Notes under the pieces: generated by a model
Databases searched by the model: none
Told to the model about the DNA's origin: nothing
Seen by the model: the letters and a program-made list of their open reading frames with translations, nothing else
Part shown: positions 1 through 6,772 of the stretch, piece by piece
Position numbering within the stretch: position 1 is the stretch's first letter
How the letters are laid out: each line of letters starts with the position of its first letter
NCBI GenBank assembly: GCA_002353205.1
Contig: DEJE01000056.1
Span: forward strand, 840-64,839
Direction of reading: 5' to 3'
Origin: Prevotella sp. UBA2756
GTDB taxonomy: Bacteria; Bacteroidota; Bacteroidia; Bacteroidales; Bacteroidaceae
DNA length: 64,000 bases
Position numbers and translations under genes: made by a program

Positions 1-249
1 AAGTCATTCATGGCAGAGAACACCGTGTTCCTCCTGCTCACGGCTGTCATCCGCAACTTCTACAAGTTCCTCATGGAACGGCTTGACACAAAAACCTTCG
101 GACTGAAGAAGAGCAGCAGGATCAAGGCCTTCGTCTTCAAGTTCATCAGCGTGCCAGCAAAATGGATAAGAACATCCAGACACTACGAACTGAACATCTA
201 TACCAGCAACCATGCATACAAAAACGCTTTTGCAATTACGGATGGATGA
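1..249 (+). CDS. IS1380-like transposase, C-terminal fragment (cut by window edge)
   Basis: The frame is open from base 1 and stops at TGA 247-249, leaving about 82 residues. The visible part (MAENTVFLLLTAVIRNFYKF, later RIKAFVFKFISVPAKWIRTS) resembles the C-terminal end of IS1380-group DDE transposases, where a hydrophobic helix is followed by a basic stretch; this is from memory of the family. The catalytic DDE residues would lie upstream, outside the window, so it cannot be judged whether the element is intact. No second gene of the element follows. The terminal inverted repeat should lie shortly after the stop but cannot be identified without the other end. Confidence 0.72.
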   Translation, partial: KSFMAENTVFLLLTAVIRNFYKFLMERLDTKTFGLKKSSRIKAFVFKFISVPAKWIRTSRHYELNIYTSNHAYKNAFAITDG

Positions 250-610
250 ACATATTACATCAAGGGTCCACAATCAGCATAAAGCCCCTTTAATGCCTGA
301 TGGGGGAAGGGGAATTTATACACTGAAAAGACATTTAATCGCCTTTGTCCGCATGTCATAGCACAAGAGAGATCAAAAATACCCTTAGATGGCAAATCGG
401 TAATCAGAATGCAAAGTTGCGGATTTTAGGGAAATAAATAATAGGCAACTTTACGGCTAACAATATGACATTTATCCATTCATTATTTTTTAGTTCCATC
501 TTCATTTAAAAGTAGGATAAAAATTGCAAAGTGCAAAGGGAAAGCATGTTTTTTCTTCGCACTATACGTGTTCACGCGCCTTTCGTTCAGGCATCAAAAG
601 CGATGGGGAG
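250..610. other. Intergenic stretch between the IS fragment and pnp terminator
   Basis: About 360 bases with no credible gene. It is AT-rich from about 360 on. The right end of the insertion sequence presumably lies near its start. A weak CCCCTTT / GGAAGGGG inverted repeat is visible around 285-310, without a clear U-tract. The long plus-strand frame starting at 531 is the antisense shadow of pnp. Confidence 0.5.
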
Positions 611-660
611 GAAAAAAAGAAAGAGTCCCCGCAGCCTTTTGACGGGCTGTCGGGGACTCT
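611..660 (-). terminator. Rho-independent terminator of pnp
   Basis: Stem AGAGTCCCCG plus CAGCC (622-636) pairs with GGCTG plus CGGGGACTCT (645-660), with one bulged base and a short loop. Read on the minus strand it is followed by a U-tract (611-618). It lies about 30 bases past the pnp stop. Confidence 0.88.
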
Positions 661-689
661 TCGCATTGAGCTATGACTTTTTGTCTTTA

Positions 690-3044
690 TCAGAAATCCA
701 TGTGGTCGAGCGAGTCGTTGAAGTCTTTCGGCTCATGGTCGGCCATGGGATCGTGGAATTCTTGGTTGCCAGCGGGCTGCTGGTTGTTGCCTTTGGGCTG
801 CTGACCGTGGCGACGGTCGCCACCCTGGCGCTCTCTGCGGTTGCGCTCGCCGCCATTGCGGTTGCGCTCGCCGCGCGGACGGCGCTCACGCTCGACGTAA
901 CCCTCGGGTTTGGGTATGAGAACTCGGTGAGAGAGTTTGTACTTACCAGTCTTCGGGTCGATCTCGAGGAGCTTGACGGTAATCTTGTCGCCTTCCTTGA
1001 GTCCGGCTTCCTCGACGGTCTCGAGTCGCTTCCAGTCAATCTCGGAGATGTGGAGCAGTCCGTCCTTGCCCGGCATGATCTCAACGAAGCAGCCGTAAGG
1101 CATGATGGAGCGTACGGTGCCTTCGTAGACTTCGCCGACCTCGGGGATGGCTACGATGGCGCGAATCTTCTGTATGGCGAGGTCGATGCTGTCCTTGTTG
1201 GGCGCGCTGACCTGCACCTTGCCCACGCCGTCGATCTCGTCGATGGTGATGGTGGCGCCGCTCTCTTCCTGCATCTGCTGGATAATCTTTCCGCCCGGGC
1301 CGATGACGGCTCCGATGAACTCCTTGGGAATCTCGAACTGCTCGATGCGCGGAACCTGCGGTTTCATCTCGGCGCGCGGCTCGGCGATGGTGTCGGTGAG
1401 GCACTTGAGGATGTGCTCGCGTCCGGCCTTGGCCTGCATGAGAGCTTTCTCGAGGATCTCGAACGACAGTCCGTCGCACTTGATGTCCATCTGTGTGGCT
1501 GTCAGGCCGTCGGCGGTACCGGTGGTCTTGAAGTCCATGTCGCCGAGATGGTCCTCATCGCCGAGGATATCGCTGAGCACGGCATACTTCTCTTCGCCCG
1601 GATTCTTGATCAGACCCATGGCGATGCCGCTGACGGGCTTCTTCATGGGCACGCCGGCATCCATCAATGCGAGTGTTCCGGCGCAGACGGTAGCCATGGA
1701 AGAGGAGCCGTTGGACTCGAGGATCTGGCTGACGAGGCGTACGGTGTAGGGGAAGTCTTCGGGGATCTGGCCCTTCAGACCGCGCCATGCGAGGTGTCCG
1801 TGACCGATCTCGCGGCGGCCCACGCTGCGCTGAGCGCGTGCTTCGCCTGTGCAGAACGGCGGGAAGTTATAGTGGAGCAGGAATCGCATGTATCCGCGCT
1901 CGAGCACGTCGTCGACGAGTTTCTCGTCGAGCTTCGTTCCGAGTGTGCAGGTAGTGAGGCTCTGTGTCTCTCCGCGCGTGAAGATGGAGCTTCCGTGAGG
2001 CATGGGCAGTGGCGACACTTCGCACCAGATGGGGCGTATCTCGTCGCACTTGCGGCCGTCGAGACGGATGCCCTCGTCGAGGATGCAGCGGCGCATGGCG
2101 TCGCGCTCCACGTCGTGATAGTAGCGGTCCATCATGGCGTCGTACTCATCTTTCGACACTTCGGAGTCGGCCGTGATCTCGGGATGAGCCTCGAAGAATT
2201 TCTCCTTGAAGTCGGAGAGCAGCTTCTCGAAGGCGTCGGCGCGGTCCTGCTTGGGCAGAGCCTGCTTGGTGATGTCGTAGGCGGGCTGGTAGAGCTCCTT
2301 GTTCATCTGCTCGCGCAGGGCCTCGTCGTTGACCTCGTGGTCGTATTCGCGCTTGACGTCCTTGCCGAGCTCCTTGGAGAGCTCTGTCTGCAGCTCGCAC
2401 ATCGGCTTGATGGCAGCCATGGCAGCTTTCAGGGCGCCGATCATGTCCTGCTCGGAGACTTCTTTCATCTCGCCTTCCACCATCATGATGTTCTCGGCCG
2501 ATGCACCGACCATGATGTCCATGTCGGCTTCCTTCATCTGCTCGAAGGTGGGGTTGATGACGTACTCGCCTCCGACGCGCGCCACACGCACTTCGGAGAT
2601 GGGGCATTCGAAGGGTATATCTGAGCAAGCCAGAGCGGCTGAAGCTGCGAATCCTGCCAAAGCATCGGGCTGGTCGACGCCATCAGCGCTGAGGAGCATG
2701 ACGTTGACAAACACTTCTGCGTGATAGTTAGAGGGGAAGAGGGGTCGGAGCACGCGGTCCACCAGTCGGCTGGTGAGGATCTCGTTGTCGCTGGCCTTGC
2801 CTTCGCGCTTGGTGAATCCGCCGGGGAAACGTCCGGCAGCGGCATACTGCTCGCGGTAGTCAACTTGCAAAGGCATGAAATCTGTTCCGGGAACGGCATC
2901 CTTTGCGGCACAAACAGTGGCCAGGAGCACGGTGTTGTTCATGCGGAGCACTACCGAGCCGTCGGTCTGCTTTGCCACTTTCCCGGTTTCAATGGTGATG
3001 GTTCTTCCATCGGCCAATTGAAGGGTTTTCGTAATTACGTTCAT
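690..3044 (-). CDS. pnp: Polyribonucleotide nucleotidyltransferase (PNPase)
   Basis: 784 residues. PNPase degrades RNA 3' to 5' with phosphate, releasing nucleoside diphosphates, in the cytoplasm. Two RNase PH-like domains (about 10-140 and 330-470) flank a helical linker. Then come a KH domain with the GxxG-type loop (EFIGAVIGPGGKIIQQM, about 570-630) and an S1 domain (VYEGTVRSIMPYGCFVEI, about 635-705). The E. coli enzyme has about 711 residues; the excess is mostly a basic C-terminal tail rich in RERRPRG and Q/N, a plausible extra RNA- or partner-binding arm (inference). The start ATG at 3044 gives the usual N-terminus just before the first catalytic domain. It is apparently monocistronic, between its own promoter region and terminator. 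Confidence 0.98.
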   Translation of the reverse strand: MNVITKTLQLADGRTITIETGKVAKQTDGSVVLRMNNTVLLATVCAAKDAVPGTDFMPLQVDYREQYAAAGRFPGGFTKREGKASDNEILTSRLVDRVLRPLFPSNYHAEVFVNVMLLSADGVDQPDALAGFAASAALACSDIPFECPISEVRVARVGGEYVINPTFEQMKEADMDIMVGASAENIMMVEGEMKEVSEQDMIGALKAAMAAIKPMCELQTELSKELGKDVKREYDHEVNDEALREQMNKELYQPAYDITKQALPKQDRADAFEKLLSDFKEKFFEAHPEITADSEVSKDEYDAMMDRYYHDVERDAMRRCILDEGIRLDGRKCDEIRPIWCEVSPLPMPHGSSIFTRGETQSLTTCTLGTKLDEKLVDDVLERGYMRFLLHYNFPPFCTGEARAQRSVGRREIGHGHLAWRGLKGQIPEDFPYTVRLVSQILESNGSSSMATVCAGTLALMDAGVPMKKPVSGIAMGLIKNPGEEKYAVLSDILGDEDHLGDMDFKTTGTADGLTATQMDIKCDGLSFEILEKALMQAKAGREHILKCLTDTIAEPRAEMKPQVPRIEQFEIPKEFIGAVIGPGGKIIQQMQEESGATITIDEIDGVGKVQVSAPNKDSIDLAIQKIRAIVAIPEVGEVYEGTVRSIMPYGCFVEIMPGKDGLLHISEIDWKRLETVEEAGLKEGDKITVKLLEIDPKTGKYKLSHRVLIPKPEGYVERERRPRGERNRNGGERNRRERQGGDRRHGQQPKGNNQQPAGNQEFHDPMADHEPKDFNDSLDHMDF

Positions 3045-3090
3045 CTAAAAAATAAAAAATACTTATTGTTTTAACTAACATCAAACTTGC

Positions 3091-3128
3091 CGACGACGTA
3101 TCGTCGCGCAAAAAATCGTGCAAATTTA
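3091..3128 (-). promoter_or_regulatory. pnp promoter -7 box and 5'-leader hairpin
   Basis: On the minus strand TAAATTTG (3121-3128) matches the Bacteroidetes -7 consensus TAnnTTTG. Between it and the pnp start is a 6-bp GC-rich hairpin, CGACGA-cgta-TCGTCG (3091-3106). PNPase autoregulates through a 5'-leader stem in enterobacteria; whether this hairpin plays such a part is inference. No good -33 TTTG was found. Confidence 0.5.
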
Positions 3129-3207
3129 CGTAAAATAAAATGAACGGACGAAGAATCGCTCATTATTTATCTTTTATTATGAAATAGGCTGCGGCAGAGG
3201 GGGGCCT

Positions 3208-4446
3208 TTATTGAAGGCTGATGGAGAGCGGCTGTTCCAGTGCCTGCATGAACTGCTTGGCGCGCAGCTGCCATTCCTCGACGGATCGGACGTCGTAGAG
3301 GCTCCATGCTGCGCCGAAGTAGTAGGTGTAGGGGTGGCCGTCGTAGTTGTCGACGATGCCCAGTGCGTGCCGGATGTTGTTGTCGGAGCTGAGGACGCGT
3401 GTGCGGTCGACGCCGTTGTGGAACAGTGCGGCGACGAAGATCTGCGAGTTGTGGCGCTGCGGTGCCTCGGTGGGGTCGGCATAGAGCACGCAGTCGGTGC
3501 CCATGATGGGTTCTCCGCCATGGAGGACGACGCCGGTGGCGAAGGCCAACGGTGCCTGCAAACCGTCGTACCACACGGTCATGCGGTTGAAGTTCGACCC
3601 TTTGTCGAGCGTCAGCAGTCGGTGCTCGGTGACGTTGGAGGTCGTGGGCTTGCCGTCCTTGGTGTGGTTGATGCTCACGGTGGGGTAGGTGAGTTCGACG
3701 GTGAAGCGCAGCGGCCCGTTGTCGAGGATGCGGAAGCTCTCGTAGCACCATGGCATGATGAGGCGTTCGCCGTCGAGAAGGGCCGGTGCTCCGCAGCCGA
3801 GCGTCGGTCCCACGCCGTAGGCATCCATGCCGTAGCCGTGGTCGAGGTGGAAGGATGTGCTGAGGTCGACGTTGCGGGCCGCCTCCTTGTCGCCCGCCCG
3901 TCGCAGGGAGTCTTCAAGGATGTTGCCGCGATAGTCGGTGGTGTAGCGGTGGGCAAGCACGAGGTCGGGTGTTCGCTTCGTCCAGACGTCGGTGCCGAAC
4001 GACCGTTCGCCCGACTGTTGCAGAGCCGGGCCGTACATGCGGTAGGCGCATCGGTCGTTCTCCCATGCCAGGTCGTCTTTCCTTTTTTTATATTGTGCGC
4101 CGCAGACCCACGTCTTTGCCGTCTGCGGCACGCCGCGCTCGGCACGCAGCGTGGCCTTGCCGTGGGGCAGGACGGAGGTCTCGAAGATGAGCATGCCGTC
4201 GTAGGTGATTTGGTAGTCGACCTGCTGTCCGCTGGCATTGCGCAGGATGAAGGGCTCCTGCTCGCCGATGCCGAGCTTGCGTCGCACGGGACCGATGTCG
4301 GTCTGCACCACCTCCTGGCGCTGCATGTCGCCGTCGTTGGTGATGACGATAGTGACAGTCTTCGGCTCTTCGGCCGTCTGTGCTCCCGCAGCTATGGCGG
4401 TGAGCAGCATCGAGATGGAAAGGATGGTTGTTTTCATTTGTTTCAT
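3208..4446 (-). CDS. Secreted DUF4861 family protein
   Basis: 412 residues with a signal peptide (MKQMKTTILSISMLLTAIAA, cleavage probably after GAQ). The rest reads as a beta-rich domain of the DUF4861 type, a family found in Bacteroidetes and often next to polysaccharide-lyase and unsaturated-glycoside genes. The biochemical role is not established, and no catalytic motif can be named here. Landmarks are a conserved central HLDHGYGMDAYGVGPTLGCG and a C-terminal YTYYFGAAWSLYDVRSVEEW. It stands alone: pnp lies downstream, and the upstream neighbour is divergent. A TAAATTTG-like -7 box lies at 4488-4495 on this strand, without a well-spaced -33. An accessory role in sugar-polymer use is inference. 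Confidence 0.8.
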   Translation of the reverse strand: MKQMKTTILSISMLLTAIAAGAQTAEEPKTVTIVITNDGDMQRQEVVQTDIGPVRRKLGIGEQEPFILRNASGQQVDYQITYDGMLIFETSVLPHGKATLRAERGVPQTAKTWVCGAQYKKRKDDLAWENDRCAYRMYGPALQQSGERSFGTDVWTKRTPDLVLAHRYTTDYRGNILEDSLRRAGDKEAARNVDLSTSFHLDHGYGMDAYGVGPTLGCGAPALLDGERLIMPWCYESFRILDNGPLRFTVELTYPTVSINHTKDGKPTTSNVTEHRLLTLDKGSNFNRMTVWYDGLQAPLAFATGVVLHGGEPIMGTDCVLYADPTEAPQRHNSQIFVAALFHNGVDRTRVLSSDNNIRHALGIVDNYDGHPYTYYFGAAWSLYDVRSVEEWQLRAKQFMQALEQPLSISLQ

Positions 4447-4632
4447 TGATGATTAGAAGTAGCCTCGGTGGCTGTGAATAGCGTTTGCAAATTTACGCTT
4501 TTTCTCCCAAATATCATGGTCAATGCCTTGAAAAACTGCCTGACAGGGCAGTAAATAAGTCTTCCGCGTTGCCTTTCTCACTAATTAAATTTAAAAAAAC
4601 GAATGTTGTTCCTGCTTTTTTCGCATAATTGT

Positions 4633-4640
4633 GTACTTTT
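4633..4640 (+). promoter_or_regulatory. -7 promoter box TACTTTTG of the FMN-protein/phosphoesterase operon
   Basis: TACTTTTG fits TAnnTTTG exactly. A TTG lies at 4606-4608, spaced slightly long for a -33 element. Initiation about 7 bases downstream would put the first possible ATG (4652) almost at the 5' end, which argues for a later start. Confidence 0.6.
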
Positions 4641-4663
4641 GCACACGATTAATGAAAAGAAAG

Positions 4664-5086
4664 ATGAAAATGAAAAAAAGATTGTTGAGTTTGGTTTGTG
4701 CCGTGATGATGCTCACTGGAGCTCTGTCGATTGTGCAGGTGAAGGCCGGCAAGCAGGATAACGATGCCATGACGAAACTTCCCGACGGCACCTACGTGGT
4801 GAACACGACGACGCTGGCTTCGGGCGTGAAGGGCTATCGCAGCACGACACCGCTGAAGATCTACATCAAGAAAGACAAGGTGGAGCGCATCGAAGCCATC
4901 AAGAACCAGGAGACGCCGAAATATTTCGCCCGCGTGAAGGAGCAGGTGCTACCAAAATGGAACGGCAAGACGGTGAAGAAAGCCGCTAAGATGAAGGTCG
5001 ACGGGGTGACAGGTGCCACGATGTCGAGCGATGCGGTGAAGCAGAACGTGAAGAAAGGTCTGGAGTATTACCAGAAGAACAAGTGA
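4664..5086 (+). CDS. Exported FMN-binding domain protein
   Basis: About 140 residues from the chosen start (ATG 4664; 4652 and 4670 are alternatives in the same frame). A signal peptide (KKRLLSLVCAVMMLTGALS) is followed by one FMN-binding domain of the RnfG/NqrC type. The motif DGVTGATMSSDAV near the C-terminus matches the DxxxGA[S/T] pattern at which ApbE-type flavin transferases attach FMN covalently through Thr. The mature protein would be a small extracytoplasmic flavoprotein that relays electrons at the outer face of the inner membrane; this role is inference. Its stop overlaps the GTG start of the downstream membrane metallophosphoesterase, implying coupled translation. No apbE gene is in the window. 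Confidence 0.87.
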   Translation: MKMKKRLLSLVCAVMMLTGALSIVQVKAGKQDNDAMTKLPDGTYVVNTTTLASGVKGYRSTTPLKIYIKKDKVERIEAIKNQETPKYFARVKEQVLPKWNGKTVKKAAKMKVDGVTGATMSSDAVKQNVKKGLEYYQKNK

Positions 5087-6180
5087 AACTGGGTTTCATC
5101 CTTTTCATGCTCCTCCCCCTGCTGGGGAATCTCTATGTGGTATGGCGCGCGTTCAGGGTCGTACCGCTGCCGTTGTGGGGTAAGTGGATGGTGGCGGTCG
5201 TCATGCTGTCGCTCTTCTTCGGCATGTTTGCAGCCATGGGTCGCGGGCTCGACAAGCTCTCGATGGGTCTGGCGACGGCCGTCTACGAGCTGACCACATC
5301 GTGGCTCATCGCCCTGCTCTACCTCTTCATCACCTTCGTGGTGCTCGACGTGCTGCGTCTGTGCCACGTGATTCCGGCGACATTCCTGCGCGACAGCTGG
5401 GCCGGAACGCTCACCGTGGCAGGCATTGTGACGGCGCTGCTCGTCTATGGCAACATGCACTACCGCAACAAAGTGCGGCAACCGTTGCAGCTCACGACCG
5501 CAAAGACGCTCAACCGTCCGCTGAAAATCATCATGCTCAGCGATCTGCACCTGGGCTATCACAACCGTCGCAGCGAGCTGCACCGATGGGTGGAGATGCT
5601 GAACGCCGAGAAAGCGGACCTCATTCTGATAGCGGGCGACATCATCGACCGCAGCGTCAGACCGCTCATCGACGACGGCATGGACCGCGAGATGCTCCGG
5701 CTAAACGCCCCCGTGGTGGCCTGTCTGGGCAATCATGAGTATTACGCCGGCGAACCGAACTCGCTGGAGTTCTACAAACGGGCTGACATCACGCTGCTCC
5801 GCGACTCGGTGCTCCAATGGGGACCGCTGCAGATCGTCGGCCGCGACGACCGCACCAACCTGCGGCGCAAGTCGGTGAAAGAGCTCTGCCGGGGGCTCGA
5901 CAAGTCGAAGTACACCATTTTGCTCGACCATCAGCCCTACAATCTGGAGAAGACGGAGGAAGAGGGCGTCGACTTCCAGCTCAGCGGACACACTCATCAC
6001 GGTCAGATATGGCCCGTGAGCTGGATCACTGAGGCCGTCTACGAATGTGCTTTCGGACCTTGGCAGCGCGGCGACACACGCTACTACGTCAGCTCCGGCC
6101 TCGGTATCTGGGGCGGCAAGTTCCGCATCGGCACCCGTTCAGAGTATATCGTGGCTGAGTTGAGGTGCGGTAACGATTAG
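5083..6180 (+). CDS. Membrane-anchored calcineurin-like metallophosphoesterase (YkuE type)
   Basis: 365 residues from a GTG start at 5083 that overlaps the upstream stop (GTGA). The first ~130 residues hold about four hydrophobic helices. The phosphoesterase domain follows with all signature blocks: SDLHLG, GDIIDR, GNHEYYAG, LLDHQP and GHTHHGQ, the ligands of a two-metal centre. Family members cleave phosphomonoesters or diesters; some YkuE-like proteins act on lipid-linked substrates such as UDP-diacylglucosamine, but the substrate here cannot be read from sequence. Pairing with an FMN-binding exported protein is unusual. An alternative start at the Met near residue 9 would lose part of the first helix. 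Confidence 0.92.
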   Translation: MKLGFILFMLLPLLGNLYVVWRAFRVVPLPLWGKWMVAVVMLSLFFGMFAAMGRGLDKLSMGLATAVYELTTSWLIALLYLFITFVVLDVLRLCHVIPATFLRDSWAGTLTVAGIVTALLVYGNMHYRNKVRQPLQLTTAKTLNRPLKIIMLSDLHLGYHNRRSELHRWVEMLNAEKADLILIAGDIIDRSVRPLIDDGMDREMLRLNAPVVACLGNHEYYAGEPNSLEFYKRADITLLRDSVLQWGPLQIVGRDDRTNLRRKSVKELCRGLDKSKYTILLDHQPYNLEKTEEEGVDFQLSGHTHHGQIWPVSWITEAVYECAFGPWQRGDTRYYVSSGLGIWGGKFRIGTRSEYIVAELRCGND

Positions 6181-6319
6181 AATTGTAAGTTATACATTTA
6201 ATGCGACGATTTGTTATAAAAGTTGCATATTGATTGTTAAATCGTTGCCGAAATAGACAAAATTGCTTAAATCATCATTTTTTTGCTTGCAAAGAGGAAC
6301 AACGTATTTTTTTTTTCTT

Positions 6320-6327
6320 TATATTTG
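6320..6327 (+). promoter_or_regulatory. -7 promoter box TATATTTG of the small-peptide unit
   Basis: TATATTTG fits TAnnTTTG exactly and follows a long T-rich tract. No convincingly spaced -33 TTTG is seen. It would give a leader of roughly 80 bases ahead of the 39-residue reading frame. Confidence 0.55.
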
Positions 6328-6374
6328 TAACAGCTAAAAGACTCCCCATGTCTGATGTGAATAACTAAAAATCC

Positions 6375-6413
6375 GTTCCTTGATGGGGGAAGGAACTTCG
6401 GAGGAGGATGTAA
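6375..6413 (+). promoter_or_regulatory. Leader hairpin, strong SD-like run and ATG-TAA element
   Basis: GTTCCTT (6375-6381) pairs perfectly with AAGGAAC (6390-6396). A purine run GGAGGAGG (6400-6407) comes next, then ATG directly followed by TAA (6408-6413), two bases before the start codon of the 39-residue frame. Bacteroidetes rarely use Shine-Dalgarno sequences, so so strong a run is notable. Confidence 0.5.
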
Positions 6414-6415
6414 CC

Positions 6416-6535
6416 ATGAGACAAAGACCCAAAATGTACAACGAAGAGGAGTACGAACTCGACAATTACCTGAACGAAGAAGAAGACTATGATCGCAACA
6501 CTGTCTCGAGCATTTCTACCATCTGGTACAGTTGA
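6416..6535 (+). CDS. Unrecognised 39-residue small protein
   Basis: ATG 6416 to TGA 6533-6535 encodes 39 residues. The N-terminal half is charged and very acidic (MYNEEEYELDNYLNEEEDYD). The last 12 residues, NTVSSISTIWYS, are uncharged apart from the end and rich in Ser/Thr. No signal peptide, Cys or membrane segment is seen. It is the only reading frame between a consensus -7 box and a strong terminator, so it has its own transcript. The acidic-leader/Ser-Thr-tail layout recalls ribosomally made, modified peptides, but no maturase or transporter is adjacent, so that remains speculation. It could instead be a regulatory peptide or incidental to a small RNA. I do not recognise the family. Confidence 0.55.
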   Translation: MRQRPKMYNEEEYELDNYLNEEEDYDRNTVSSISTIWYS

Positions 6536-6554
6536 TCATACAGGTTAGAAAAGC

Positions 6555-6593
6555 ACTGCGTATTGATTCCCAGTTCAGTACGCAGTTTTTTTT
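6555..6593 (+). terminator. Rho-independent terminator of the small-peptide unit
   Basis: ACTGCGTA (6555-6562) pairs perfectly with TACGCAGT (6579-6586), followed by eight T. It starts 20 bases after the small frame's stop, closing a transcript of about 270 bases. Confidence 0.9.
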
Positions 6594-6716
6594 GTCCGTA
6601 CGTTTACCCCGTTGCAAGTGAGTCGTCGTGGTCGGCAATGTCCTTGAAGGTGTTCTCTTTGGGTGCCAATGAAAAGAAAAAAGTTCAAATATGCTTCCGT
6701 TTTCGTGGAAAATGCT

Positions 6717-6724
6717 TATTTTTG
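6717..6724 (+). promoter_or_regulatory. -7 promoter box TATTTTTG upstream of the patatin gene
   Basis: TATTTTTG fits TAnnTTTG and lies 49 bases before the ATG. No good -33 TTTG is apparent. Confidence 0.5.
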
Positions 6725-6772
6725 CATCAGAAAACGATAGCGGCAACGCTTCATATTACTTCTAACTGAAAA

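Noticed and set aside
531..2624. 697-codon plus-strand frame opposite pnp
   Set aside because: It is the antisense shadow of pnp; codons mirror the conserved PNPase protein and the product matches nothing plausible.
3211..4449. 412-codon plus-strand frame opposite the DUF4861 gene
   Set aside because: Exactly antisense to a gene with signal peptide and family match; high-GC third positions open the mirror frame.
6416..6535. Lasso or lanthipeptide cluster
   Set aside because: The small peptide has a leader-like layout, but no cyclase, dehydratase, radical-SAM enzyme or transporter is encoded nearby.
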